A stretch of DNA of 64,000 nucleotides, from contig NZ_LMHZ01000005.1 in the NCBI RefSeq assembly GCF_001428545.1, positions 1,510-65,509 of the forward strand, read 5' to 3'. The notes below the pieces were generated by a model. It saw only the letters and a list, made by a program, of their open reading frames with translations. It did no database searches and was not told the origin of the DNA. Both the position numbers and the translations under genes were made by a program. The first letter of the stretch is position 1; the number at the start of each line of letters is the position of its first letter. This document shows, piece by piece, positions 18,146 through 27,490 of the stretch. Origin of the DNA: Noviherbaspirillum sp. Root189 (GTDB lineage Bacteria > Pseudomonadota > Gammaproteobacteria > Burkholderiales > Burkholderiaceae_D).

Positions 18146-18592
18146 TTAGTGGATCCGTCCGGCCAAGGCGGCCTTGACGGCAGCACTGGCGTGCAGCGCA
18201 CCCAGTACCGTGACAGATTCAATGGTGGCGACGGCGAGCTCAGGCGTGACATCGGCGGCGATACTGGCCAATCCCAACACCTGGATCTGCAGCATCTGTC
18301 CTGCAGCCTGTACTGCTTCGAGATCCGCTTTTGAATAATGCTGAAGGCCCAAGACCAGGCTTTTGCGGGCGACCGTCTGCCGGATCGCTTCGCCGTGAGA
18401 TTGCAGCTGGTTGCGAATTGCCGTACGGATCAAGTCCGTGCGGTTTGTGTAAAAGCCTTCCTGTACAAGCAGATCGATCTGTCCCAAATCGACGGGGCCA
18501 AGGTTGATAGTGATTTTTTCGCTATCGCCAGCCTTCAATCTCTGCTCTGTAGAAACAATGTTCTTACTACCCGCCATCTGTATACCATCCAT
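18146..18592 (-). CDS. ribbon-helix-helix transcriptional regulator
   Basis: A 148-residue regulator with an N-terminal CopG-type ribbon-helix-helix (KITINLGPVDLGQIDLLVQEGFYTNRTDLIRTAIRNQL, about residues 25-65). The C-terminal half is a distinct domain (LGLQHYSKADLEAV ... VATIESVTVLGALHAS) that may bind a ligand or drive oligomerisation. The gene start is overlapped by repeated TACCATCCA/TGGATGGTA boxes, so autoregulation is likely. An alternative ATG (MAGSKNIVS) is 15 bases downstream. It is 18 bases upstream of the PHB-depolymerase-like gene on the same strand and may regulate it. Confidence 0.85.
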   Translation of the reverse strand: MDGIQMAGSKNIVSTEQRLKAGDSEKITINLGPVDLGQIDLLVQEGFYTNRTDLIRTAIRNQLQSHGEAIRQTVARKSLVLGLQHYSKADLEAVQAAGQMLQIQVLGLASIAADVTPELAVATIESVTVLGALHASAAVKAALAGRIH

Positions 18593-18616
18593 TTACCATC
18601 TGTATGGATGGTAGAT
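18570..18616. promoter_or_regulatory. operator-like repeats at the start of the RHH gene
   Basis: The plus strand reads ATACCATCCA, TTACCATCTG, TATGGATGGTAG across the start codon. It combines an inverted pair (TACCATCCA and TGGATGGTA) with repeated CCATCTGTAT boxes. Short paired boxes of this kind are typical of RHH operators, and the position would block transcription or early translation. Confidence 0.6.
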
Positions 18617-18666
18617 CAGGACGGGAGCGTAGAGTTCAAGAGGTAAACACTGAGATTTTGAAAGCA

Positions 18667-18706
18667 GTGCAGCGCCATGCCCTTAAGAAAGGGGATCGCG
18701 CTGCAC
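18667..18706. terminator. hairpin downstream of the DoxX gene
   Basis: GTGCAGCGC and GCGCTGCAC form a perfect 9-base stem, with an inner CCCTT/AAGGGG-like stem, about 58 bases beyond the DoxX stop codon. There is no clean T-run, so it may be a terminator needing help or an RNA stabiliser. Confidence 0.4.
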
Positions 18707-18763
18707 GGAATGAAGTTATTTGATGAGCGTTTGACTTAGGCTCGCCAGCCTGTTGTTCTGTTG

Positions 18764-19189
18764 CTAATTCCAGCGGCCGCTTTGTCCGGCAACACTGTAG
18801 CGCCCCGCACCCAGGAAAGCCACGGCCAGCGCCGCAGCCAGGAACATACCTTGCAGCTCCAGTGCCCAGCCACCAGTCTTGGATATGCTCAGCAGGTCCG
18901 GTATGTGCACCAGCACAACCGCCACAACCATATTGCCCGCAATGACAAGTGCAGCGGGCCGGGTCATCAGGCCAAACAGAACCAGCAAGGGAGCGATGAC
19001 TTCACCAACATAAACGAGGTAGCCAAGAGCGGGCGGCATACCGGCTTTGGCGACAAGGCCGGTAATAAAATCCGGTCCATTCATAATCTTGGCTACCCCA
19101 TGGAAAAGGATCAGCAGCGCAAGGCTGGCGCGGAGAATCAGCTTTCCAAAATCTTCGGATACATTGCCGGTCTGCCTGTTATTCATCAT
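18764..19189 (-). CDS. DoxX family membrane protein
   Basis: A 141-residue integral membrane protein of the DoxX family with four hydrophobic spans (LILRASLALLILFHGVAKI, YLVYVGEVIAPLLVLFGL, ALVIAGNMVVAVVLVH, MFLAAALAVAFLGAG). The ATG giving MMNNRQTGNVSEDFG is chosen because GAAGGGAACAAT precedes it; a longer TTG start would add 46 hydrophilic residues. DoxX proteins are linked to redox or thiol stress in several bacteria. It diverges from an FMN reductase gene, which suits a redox theme. Confidence 0.87.
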   Translation of the reverse strand: MMNNRQTGNVSEDFGKLILRASLALLILFHGVAKIMNGPDFITGLVAKAGMPPALGYLVYVGEVIAPLLVLFGLMTRPAALVIAGNMVVAVVLVHIPDLLSISKTGGWALELQGMFLAAALAVAFLGAGRYSVAGQSGRWN

Positions 19190-19630
19190 ATTGTTCCCTT
19201 CGTTTTGTTCAAATATAGCCATCGACGTTAAGTTGGTCGGAGTTGTCCGGTCTTTGGCGGGATGATTACTTCGACAAGTTTCAGCTGCATCATATCGCCG
19301 AATCCATATTTCTGCCTGTCTGAACAACCCTTGGCATGCGTCACATCATGCAATTGCCGCTGGGTTGACCGTTTGGACAGAACAAACATTCGAGCGATCG
19401 GTCTACAGCTGATTCTGTTGAAAAACTTCCGTGCAATATCCAATCGCTCTTACGAGGATCAAATTGGGTCGTTGAAGTCGCAGCTAAACGGCATTTGTTT
19501 AGCAAGAGATTCGTCCGGCGAATCAGTACAGTGAATTTGCTATGTACATGCAGTTTCGTCAATCATGGGCCAGGCAGAACGGTTTCAAGCCGGCCTCTTC
19601 AGCCTTCTCATTTCAGAACAAAGGAGCACC

Positions 19631-20191
19631 ATGAGTACAACAAGAAACGTTGCCGTCATCGTCGGCAGCTTGCGCAAGGAGTCGCTGAACCGCAAACTGG
19701 CACTTGCCCTCCAGAAAATAGCACCTGATTCTCTAAAACTCAACATTGTTGAAATCGGCAATCTGCCACTGTATAACCAGGATTTCGACCCCGACCCGCC
19801 GCAACCGGCACGCGACTTCAAGCAGCAGATTCAGAATGCGGATGCCGTGCTGTTCATTACGCCGGAATACAACCGCTCCATGCCCGGCGTCCTGAAGAAT
19901 GCAATCGACATTGCCTCAAGGCCCTATGGGCAGAGTGCGTGGAATGGAAAACCAGGTGCGGTTATCAGCGTGTCGCCGGGGGCGATTGGCGGTTTTGGCG
20001 CCAATCACCATCTGCGCCAGTCGCTGGTATTCCTGAATGTTCCAGTGCTGCAGCAGCCGGAAGCTTATATCGGTGGAGCGGGTAATCTGTTCAACGACAG
20101 CGGTGACATCGCCAACGATTCCACACGTGACTTCATGCAGAAATTCCTGCAGTCATTTGCACAGTGGGTGGAGCGCAACGTGCCGCGTTAA
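19631..20191 (+). CDS. NAD(P)H-dependent FMN reductase (ChrR-like)
   Basis: A 186-residue flavodoxin-fold quinone or azo/chromate reductase-like protein. FMN-binding residues are in VGSLRKESLNRKLA (about 10-23), TPEYNRSMPGVLKNAIDIASRP (about 78-100) and SVSPGAIGGFGANHHLRQSL. Length and motifs match the ChrR/YieF group, which reduces quinones and related electron acceptors. AAGGAGCACC precedes the ATG at 19631; the frame extends further upstream without a good start. Confidence 0.9.
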   Translation: MSTTRNVAVIVGSLRKESLNRKLALALQKIAPDSLKLNIVEIGNLPLYNQDFDPDPPQPARDFKQQIQNADAVLFITPEYNRSMPGVLKNAIDIASRPYGQSAWNGKPGAVISVSPGAIGGFGANHHLRQSLVFLNVPVLQQPEAYIGGAGNLFNDSGDIANDSTRDFMQKFLQSFAQWVERNVPR

Positions 20192-20230
20192 TTCACCAAT
20201 CCGGCCGGGCAATGGCAATCGTCACAATAT

Positions 20231-22183
20231 TCAGTTCAGTGCCGAGACGTCGCGATAGGTGCAGGTGCGGCGCCGGCCTGGCTCAGCGTCATCTACCGCG
20301 TCCTGGCCGGGGAATTCGCTATCGTCCTGCTCCAATGCATCTTCCTGTGCGTCTGATACATTGCCGTTGACTGGAACGACACTGTTGTCCGGAAGAAAAC
20401 CATCGGACTGCTTGCTCCATAGCTGGTAATAGGTCCCCTTCTTCGCCAGCAATTGGGCATGGCTTCCGTCTTCGACAATCCGTCCCTTTTCAAAGACCAG
20501 AATCCGGTCGAGATGCGCAATGGTAGATAACCTGTGCGCGACTACCAGCACCGTCTTGCCTTTCATGACTTCATCGAGTGTGTCTTGAATCGCCTTTTCG
20601 GTCACGGTATCCAGGCTGGACGTTGCTTCGTCAAGTATAAGGATGGGCGCGTCTTTCAGAATGACCCTGGCGATCGCAATGCGCTGCCGCTGGCCGCCGG
20701 ATAATTTGACTCCGCGCTCGCCGACCATGGACTGATACTGTTCCTTGATTTGCATGATGAAGTCGTGCGCATACGCTTTGCGCGCAGCGTCAATCACCTC
20801 CTCATCCGTGGCGTCAAGGCGACCATAGCGGATATTGTCGAGCAGGCTGCGATGGAACAGGCTGGGGTCCTGCGGAATCAGGCTCAGCTGCGCGTGCAAG
20901 GCCTCCTGGCGCATGTCGCGGATGTCGATACCATCGATGAGGATCTGGCCTGACTGTCTGTCGAAAAGCCGCAGGATGAGACTGACAAAGCTTGATTTCC
21001 CGGAACCCGAAAAACCCACGAGTCCGACCCGCTGTCCTGCCGGAATATGCACATTGAGCTTGTCGAACACCTTACGATCCGGTGTGTAGCCGAATTCAAT
21101 ATCTTTAAACGTGATCTCGCCACGCCGGATGATTGGCGACCCGGCATCCAGCGCATCGACCAGTTCATGCGGACGCAGGATGGTCTGCACACCGTTGGCA
21201 ACGTTGCCAATGTATTCAAAGAACTCCAGGAAGCGCCGGCTCAGGTTACGCGCTTCGTTGATGATCAGCAGCGACAGGCTGACTGCCATGACAAAATCGC
21301 CGACACCGATTTCCCCCTTCCCCCACAAGGTCAGGGAGTAGTACAGCACGCCGACCTTGAGCAGCGCCGCGGCGGAAAACTGGAACCAGCGCACGCGCTC
21401 GTTATAGCCGTTGGACTTGCGGATTGCCTTGAGTTCGCTGGACAGGGATTGCTCCAGCAGTTCACGTTCAAAACCCAGGCGGGCAAACAGGCGCGCACTA
21501 CTCAGGTTGGTCACCGAGTCCACCACTTTTCCTGTCGTCTCGCTGCGCGCCGCGGCTGCCTTCAGTGCATAGGGCTGGCAGCGCCGGGCCAGCAGGTAGG
21601 AAATACCAATGAAGAAGAACGCCCATACCGAGACGAAGACGCCGAGCTGCGTATGCGCATGGAATAACAGGACAATCGAGACGCTGAACACAATGGCTAC
21701 CGGCCAGAACTCGGTAATGATGGCCCATAGTGTCTGGGTCACGCCCATCGATGTCTCACTGATGCGATGCGCAACCGCCCCGGCAAAGTTATTGCTGAAG
21801 TAGCGATGCGAGTGGTACTGCAAATAGTGATAAACCGCGCGCGTGACGTTCTGTCGCTGCCGCGGTCCCAGGCGAATATGGATGCTGCCGGCAATACGTC
21901 CGAATATCACTTCGCCGGCGGACAAGGCAATGAACAGCATGAGCGGGGCATGCAGGGCAGCGACCAGTTCCATCGAATGGATTTTCGCACCTGTGACACT
22001 TTTAATAATGACATTGAGCGCATACGGAACCATGATGCCGCAGGTTGACGTGGCGGTCTCACACAGTATGAGAGCAAGGTAGCGCCAGCGATAGGCAGAC
22101 ACAAAGTGCCAGATGAAGCGAAATGGCGTAACGGGCAGTGCCGGCGCGCCAGGGGCACGTTGAATTTTTTCCTGGATAGTCAT
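20231..22183 (-). CDS. ABC exporter, fused membrane and ATPase domains
   Basis: A 650-residue half-exporter of the MsbA/multidrug type. The ATG at 22183 (MTIQEKIQRAPG) has GGAGCAAT directly upstream; the frame extends 74 unlikely residues further. Six membrane spans occupy about 25-320. The ATPase has Walker A GFSGSGKSSF, signature [14 protein letters not shown], Walker B ILILDEATSSLD and switch His AHRLSTI. The C-terminal tail (about 585-650) is acidic (DAQEDALEQDDSEFPGQD) and not part of the fold. The cargo is unknown; a lipid or drug is inferred from family only. It stands alone. Confidence 0.88.
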   Translation of the reverse strand: MTIQEKIQRAPGAPALPVTPFRFIWHFVSAYRWRYLALILCETATSTCGIMVPYALNVIIKSVTGAKIHSMELVAALHAPLMLFIALSAGEVIFGRIAGSIHIRLGPRQRQNVTRAVYHYLQYHSHRYFSNNFAGAVAHRISETSMGVTQTLWAIITEFWPVAIVFSVSIVLLFHAHTQLGVFVSVWAFFFIGISYLLARRCQPYALKAAAARSETTGKVVDSVTNLSSARLFARLGFERELLEQSLSSELKAIRKSNGYNERVRWFQFSAAALLKVGVLYYSLTLWGKGEIGVGDFVMAVSLSLLIINEARNLSRRFLEFFEYIGNVANGVQTILRPHELVDALDAGSPIIRRGEITFKDIEFGYTPDRKVFDKLNVHIPAGQRVGLVGFSGSGKSSFVSLILRLFDRQSGQILIDGIDIRDMRQEALHAQLSLIPQDPSLFHRSLLDNIRYGRLDATDEEVIDAARKAYAHDFIMQIKEQYQSMVGERGVKLSGGQRQRIAIARVILKDAPILILDEATSSLDTVTEKAIQDTLDEVMKGKTVLVVAHRLSTIAHLDRILVFEKGRIVEDGSHAQLLAKKGTYYQLWSKQSDGFLPDNSVVPVNGNVSDAQEDALEQDDSEFPGQDAVDDAEPGRRRTCTYRDVSALN

Positions 22184-22537
22184 ATTGCTCCATGCAGCGC
22201 TCACGGCGCCGCAACAATGCGGGTACTGCGTCTGGTTACTTTTTTCGGAAGGCGGAAGAGATACTTTGGAGGGACCGACAGTTTGTTGCCCACACCAGAT
22301 ACCAGTGGCAAATTTCGCAATAAAGTTAGCAATGGCGTTAACAACGCATTGCTGAAATTTGCCAGACATGGTTCGACCCGCGTGTGGTGCGGGTCGTTCA
22401 TTCATCGCATAAAAAACGGTAATCGCCGCGCTGATGCAACAACGACGCGTTTATATACACCTATATGCGCTTCTGTGCGTTTGCATCTTCTGTGCATTTG
22501 CATTAACGGCAATACATCTTTTGCAAACCAATGATTA
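22184..22537. other. intergenic region upstream of the ABC exporter
   Basis: About 350 bases with no supported gene. It presumably holds the leftward promoter of the ABC exporter and the 3' region of the aldo/keto reductase. No clear terminator hairpin with a T-run and no known motif was recognised. Confidence 0.4.
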
Positions 22538-23530
22538 TTACCTTGGCGCGTCCCCGCGGCGGTACTCAGCGGTGATTTCATCAAGTTGATTCTTGAGTGC
22601 CGGATCAAGCCGCAATTCCACGGCGCGCAATGTATCGTCCAACTGCTCGGCACGGCTGGCGCCAATAATTGCCGAAGTCACCACAGGATTGGCCAGCACC
22701 CACGCGACCGCAACCGTCGTCAACGGCAGGCCGGCCTCTTCAACGACAGCACGCAAGGCTTCGACCGTGCGGAATTCACGGTCGTGCCAGTAACGTTTCT
22801 GATAGCGTTCTGCCGCAGTGCCCAATGTGAAGCGTGTACCCTGCGCAGGCCCCTCCTGCAAGCTGTGTTTCCCCGTCAACAATCCGCCGGCAAGCGGGTT
22901 GTACGGAATCACACCCAATCGATCTTCCGCCGCAAGCGGCAACAGTTCTCGTTCGATCTCGCGAAAGAGCAAGCTATAGCGCGGCTGTACCGACACGATC
23001 CTGGTCAGGTTGCGCACTTCCGCACGTCCAAGCACCTTGGCAATCCGGTACGCGAGAAAGTTTGACACACCGATATAGCGCGCCTTTCCGGAGCGGACAA
23101 TGACGTCAAGGGCTTCCAGCGTTTCATCCAGCGGCGTGGCCGGATCGTCGGAATGCAGTTGGTAAAGATCGACATAGTCGGTCCCCAGTCGCAGCAACGA
23201 TGCTTCAATGGCGTCGAGCAAATGCTTGCGCGATGCGCCCTGGTCCCAGGCGCAAGGGCCGGTTCTGCCGACGGCCTTGGTCGCGAGGACGAAGCGGTTT
23301 CGCTTTCCTTTTAGCCAGCGTCCGACAATTTCTTCGGTGTGACCGATACTGGCATCATTGCCGCCAAGTGGATAAACATCAGCGGTATCGATGAAGCTCA
23401 CGCCGGCCTCTGCGGCCCTGTCCATGATGGCGACTGCACCTGCATCGTTGGCTTGCAGTCCGAAAGTCATGGTGCCGAGGCAAAGGCGGGAAACAGTGAG
23501 GCCTGTAGCCCCAAGCTTGGTGTATTGCAT
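22538..23530 (-). CDS. aldo/keto reductase
   Basis: A 330-residue NADPH-dependent aldo/keto reductase of the Tas/YajO-like group. The catalytic tetrad is visible as Asp and Tyr in FIDTADVYPLGGN, Lys in VLATKAVG and His in LYQLHSDDP. The cofactor-binding end has SAIIGASRAEQLDDTL. It reduces carbonyl compounds; the physiological substrate is not predictable. It is not part of a clear operon. Confidence 0.9.
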   Translation of the reverse strand: MQYTKLGATGLTVSRLCLGTMTFGLQANDAGAVAIMDRAAEAGVSFIDTADVYPLGGNDASIGHTEEIVGRWLKGKRNRFVLATKAVGRTGPCAWDQGASRKHLLDAIEASLLRLGTDYVDLYQLHSDDPATPLDETLEALDVIVRSGKARYIGVSNFLAYRIAKVLGRAEVRNLTRIVSVQPRYSLLFREIERELLPLAAEDRLGVIPYNPLAGGLLTGKHSLQEGPAQGTRFTLGTAAERYQKRYWHDREFRTVEALRAVVEEAGLPLTTVAVAWVLANPVVTSAIIGASRAEQLDDTLRAVELRLDPALKNQLDEITAEYRRGDAPR

Positions 23531-23825
23531 GACATCCTCCGGTCCGAGGGAAACATAAGCGTGTGTAATCAGGTATTCGGGGCATGCATCGCGCCCGCGA
23601 AGTTGATACTAAAGCATTTGACAATGTGCGGCTTGAGTGGCCACCGAGCCCTAGGCGAGCTTTACGAGGTGAGACATGATGGAAGGCAACATCGGATCGG
23701 CAAACGCTTTCCATCAAGCCTTTGAGCAGGAACACCAGCATCGTAATCATCAACAGATAGGCGCAGTTTCACCGCAGTGGCCCTGCGCTCAGCATAACGG
23801 CACGCGATGAATCGCACTCTATCCA

Positions 23826-26800
23826 TCAATATTCGACGGTGGCGCCCTTCACTCCCAGCTTATCGGCCAGCAGTTGCTTCAATCCATCCGCGGGCGCGAC
23901 ACGCCAGTCGTCGGCCAGACGGATTTCGCAACTGCCGACACCTTCCTGCATGTAGCGCATCGTGAGAGGCAAGCCCGTATCGGAGCGGTATGGCGCAAGA
24001 ATCTGTTTGATTTGCGCCGCGTCGATGCGCGTATTTACAGAGAAGCAGAATTGGCGTCCGAACTGCACGCGTGCCATGGCGATGTCCATGACCTTGTCGG
24101 CGGACACGCGGATCCCTCCGGCGAAACGGTCTTCCGACACCTTGCCCTGCACGGCAAGGAATTCGTCTTCCTTGAAGAGCTGCTTATTGGGCTCATAGAG
24201 TTCGTTGTACACCGTGACGTCGACCGTCGCCGTGCCATCATCGAGCGTGACGATGATGATCTTGCCGCGTTGCGTCATCTGGGTACGCAGCGCACTGATG
24301 ATGCCGGCCATCAGGCGCGGCTCGCGTGATGGCTCGAGGCTCGATAGTTTGGCGCGCGCGAACTTGCGTACTTCCTGTGCGTAAGCATTGAACAGATGGC
24401 CGGAAAGATAAAAACCCAGCGCAGTCTTTTCTTCGGTGAGGCGTTGCTTCTCGGTCCAGGGCACTGCCTTCACGTATTCGAGCGGGGCTTCCATGCCATC
24501 ATCGGGTCCGCCAAACAGGCTGACCTGGTTGGCCGACGCTTCCGCCTGGTCCGCGCACTCCATCGCGTAATTGACGGATGCGATCAGCACGCCACGATCG
24601 ACGCCAAAGCAATCCATGGCCCCCGCACGAATCAAGGATTCAATGGTGCGGCGATTGATCTGTCGTTTGTCGACACGCTTGACGAAATCGAACAAATCCT
24701 TGAACGGGCCCTCTTCGCGCGCCGCAAGGATGGCTTCGATGGCGTTCTGTCCCGAGCCCTTGACTGCACCCAGCCCATAACGGATCTGCGTGGCCTTTTT
24801 GCCCGACTCGCCAACCGGGGTAAAGCGGTAATCAGACAGGTTGATGTCCGGCGGCAGCAGTTTCAGGCCGCAGATATCGATCGCGTCCTCGACCAGAATC
24901 TTGATCTTGTCGGTATCGTCCATGGCCAGCGACAAGTTGGCTGCCATGAACGCGGCGGGATGGTGGGCTTTCAGGTAGGCGGTGTGATACGACAGCAATG
25001 CATAGGCAGCGGCGTGCGACTTGTTGAAGCCGTAACCCGCAAACTTTTCCATCAAGTCGAAGATCTCGTCGGCCTTTTCCTGGGACAGACCGTTCTTGGC
25101 GGCGCCCTCGCGGAAGATCAAACGATGCTCGGCCATTTCCTCCGGCTTTTTCTTGCCCATCGCGCGACGCAGCAAGTCCGCACCGCCGAGCGAGTAACCG
25201 CCGATCACCTGGGCCATCTGCATCACCTGCTCCTGATACACCATGATGCCGTAGGTTTCGGAGAGGATGCCTTCGGTACGCGGGTCCGGATAGTCGAATT
25301 TTTCGCCGTGCTTGCGTCGGCAGAAATCCGGGATCAGGTCCATCGGGCCCGGACGATAGAGCGCGACCAGCGCGATGATGTCTTCGAATCGGTCGGGACG
25401 CGCATCTTTCAGCATGCCTTGCATGCCGCGGCTTTCCAGCTGGAACACGGCGACCGTTCTGGCCTTGGTCAGCAGTTCATAGGATGGCCTGTCGTTGAGC
25501 GGCAGCTTCTCCAGTGAGAAATCCGCCATCGCCGGGTCGAGCTGCTTGATGTAACGGACCGCGCGGTCCAGGATGGTCAGCGTGGTCAGGCCCAAAAAGT
25601 CGAACTTGACCAGGCCGACCGCTTCCACGTCATCCTTGTCGTACTGCGACACGACGCCGGAATCGCCGCCCTGGGTGTACAACGGACAAAAATCGGTGAG
25701 CTTGCCGGGCGCGATCAGCACGCCACCGGCATGCATGCCGATGTTACGGGCAATGCCTTCGACCTGCTGAGCGAGATCGAGCAGCTGCTTGACCTCTTCC
25801 TCTTTTTCCATCCGCTCCTTGAGCAGCGGTTCTTCTTCAATTGCGTCGGCAATCGTCACCAGCTTGCCTGGCTTGAAGGGAATCAGTTTCGAAATACCGT
25901 CACAGAAGTTGTAACCCATATCGAGCACGCGGCCGACATCGCGCACCGCGCCCTTTGCCGCCATGGTGCCGAAGGTCGCGATCTGCGACACCGCTTCGCG
26001 GCCGTATCGGTCTTTCACGTACTGGATCACGCGGTCGCGGTTTTCCTGGCAAAAGTCGATATCGAAGTCGGGCATCGATACCCGCTCGGGATTCAGGAAT
26101 CGTTCGAACAGAAGGTTATATTCGAGTGGATCGAGGTCGGTGATCTTGAGCGCATAAGCGACCAGGGAACCCGCACCGGAGCCGCGTCCGGGGCCAACCG
26201 GCACGCCATTGTTCTTGCCCCACTGAATAAAGTCAGCCACGATCAGGAAGTAGCCTGGGAAGCCCATCTTGATGATGGTGTCGGTTTCAAACTTCAGGCG
26301 CTCTTCATAACGCTGTCGGTTCTTCTCACGCTTGGCTTCGTCGGGAAACAGTTGGACCAGGCGCTCTTCCAGGCCCTGCTTCGCCTGCTGCACGAGGAAC
26401 TCGTCGAGCGACACGCCATCCGGCGTCGGGAACAGCGGCAGTTTCGGCTTGCCGAGCTCAAGCTGCAGGTTGCAGCGCTTGGCAATTTCAATCGAGTTCT
26501 GTACGGCTGCCGGCATGTCTGCGAACAGTTCGGCCATCTCGGCCTGGGTCTTGAAGCACTGCTGTTCATTGAAGCGCTTGGCACGGCGCGGATTGGCGAG
26601 GATTTCGCCCTCGGCGATACAGGTACGCGCTTCATGCGCGATGAACTCTTCCCGCTTCAGAAACTGAATCGGATGTGTGGCTACGACGGGCAGCTTGAGC
26701 CTGGTCGCCAGTGCGACTGCCTGCCGCACATGTGCTTCCATATTGGGCTGGCCATAGCGTTGCACTTCGATATAAAAGTGGTTCGGGAAAATGGCTGCCC

Positions 26801-27275
26801 ATTTTTCGGCGCAGCGTTGCGCGGCTGCCGGGTTGCCATTGTCGAGCGCCATGCCGACATCACCGGAATGAGCGCCGGACAGGGCGATCAGGTCGCTTGC
26901 GCCGCCCTGCTCCAGCCATTCGGTGCGGATCTCGGCGCGTCCGCGGTGGACGTTGGTCAGCCAGGCCTTGGACAACAACTCACAAAGCTGCAGGTAACCT
27001 TTATGATTCTTTACCAGCAGCAGCAGCCGCGACGGTTTGTCGCGGTCGTCATCGTTGGTTATCCATACGTCGCAACCGGCAATTGGTTTGATACCCTTGC
27101 CGCGCGCCGCCTTGTAAAACTTCACCATGCCAAAGAGGTTGACAAGGTCGGTGATGGCCAGTGCGGGCTGAGCGTCCTTGGATGCCGACTTCACCACGTC
27201 GTCGATACGGACCAAGCCGTCAACGATGGAGAATTCGGAATGCAGGCGGAGATGGATGAATTGCGGTGAGGTCAT
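23826..27275 (-). CDS. dnaE: DNA polymerase III alpha subunit DnaE
   Basis: The 1149-residue replicative polymerase. The PHP domain is at the N-terminus (FIHLRLHSEFSIVDGLVRID, about 5-270). The palm contains the catalytic Asp pair in SMPDFDIDFCQENRD (about 405-420) with GPGRGSGAGSLVAYAL just before it and the finger region after it. A helix-hairpin-helix region (QINRRTIESLIRAGAMDCFG, about 865-890) and an OB fold (about 965-1050) follow. Length is normal for betaproteobacteria. It stands alone and diverges from trhO, with a 215-base gap between the starts. Large antisense frames over this gene are codon-bias shadows. Confidence 0.97.
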   Translation of the reverse strand: MTSPQFIHLRLHSEFSIVDGLVRIDDVVKSASKDAQPALAITDLVNLFGMVKFYKAARGKGIKPIAGCDVWITNDDDRDKPSRLLLLVKNHKGYLQLCELLSKAWLTNVHRGRAEIRTEWLEQGGASDLIALSGAHSGDVGMALDNGNPAAAQRCAEKWAAIFPNHFYIEVQRYGQPNMEAHVRQAVALATRLKLPVVATHPIQFLKREEFIAHEARTCIAEGEILANPRRAKRFNEQQCFKTQAEMAELFADMPAAVQNSIEIAKRCNLQLELGKPKLPLFPTPDGVSLDEFLVQQAKQGLEERLVQLFPDEAKREKNRQRYEERLKFETDTIIKMGFPGYFLIVADFIQWGKNNGVPVGPGRGSGAGSLVAYALKITDLDPLEYNLLFERFLNPERVSMPDFDIDFCQENRDRVIQYVKDRYGREAVSQIATFGTMAAKGAVRDVGRVLDMGYNFCDGISKLIPFKPGKLVTIADAIEEEPLLKERMEKEEEVKQLLDLAQQVEGIARNIGMHAGGVLIAPGKLTDFCPLYTQGGDSGVVSQYDKDDVEAVGLVKFDFLGLTTLTILDRAVRYIKQLDPAMADFSLEKLPLNDRPSYELLTKARTVAVFQLESRGMQGMLKDARPDRFEDIIALVALYRPGPMDLIPDFCRRKHGEKFDYPDPRTEGILSETYGIMVYQEQVMQMAQVIGGYSLGGADLLRRAMGKKKPEEMAEHRLIFREGAAKNGLSQEKADEIFDLMEKFAGYGFNKSHAAAYALLSYHTAYLKAHHPAAFMAANLSLAMDDTDKIKILVEDAIDICGLKLLPPDINLSDYRFTPVGESGKKATQIRYGLGAVKGSGQNAIEAILAAREEGPFKDLFDFVKRVDKRQINRRTIESLIRAGAMDCFGVDRGVLIASVNYAMECADQAEASANQVSLFGGPDDGMEAPLEYVKAVPWTEKQRLTEEKTALGFYLSGHLFNAYAQEVRKFARAKLSSLEPSREPRLMAGIISALRTQMTQRGKIIIVTLDDGTATVDVTVYNELYEPNKQLFKEDEFLAVQGKVSEDRFAGGIRVSADKVMDIAMARVQFGRQFCFSVNTRIDAAQIKQILAPYRSDTGLPLTMRYMQEGVGSCEIRLADDWRVAPADGLKQLLADKLGVKGATVEY

Positions 27276-27453
27276 CCTGATATTTTACCGCGAGCCCTCC
27301 TTCCGGAAAGCAAGCGATTGTGACGTTACCCGCAACCTGGCGAGAATTGTGGCGACATTGGCTATTGACAGCCGGAATCGCGTTCTGCGTCTGTGGCGGC
27401 AGTTAGACTGATTTTGTAGCGCGGCAGACTACCTGATTGACTGGCGCAACGTA

Positions 27454-27459
27454 TATAAT
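27454..27459 (+). promoter_or_regulatory. candidate -10 element for trhO
   Basis: A perfect TATAAT lies 32 bases upstream of the trhO start. A good -35 at the normal 17-base spacing is not seen, though TTGACT occurs too close at 27437. It is reported as a -10 candidate only. Confidence 0.3.
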
Positions 27460-27490
27460 GTCGGCAAATCAAAGACTTACCTAAATACTT

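Noticed and set aside
23560-23820. Possible tRNA in the gap between the aldo/keto reductase and dnaE
   Set aside because: No cloverleaf with a GGTTCGAATCC-type arm and no CCA end was found.
24396-25517. 373-codon plus-strand open frame opposite dnaE
   Set aside because: Antisense shadow caused by codon bias in a high-GC gene; no recognisable protein features.
25731-27269. 512-codon plus-strand open frame opposite dnaE
   Set aside because: It lies entirely antisense to the PHP and palm region of dnaE; the minus strand has full family motifs, and no domain is seen in the plus-strand translation.
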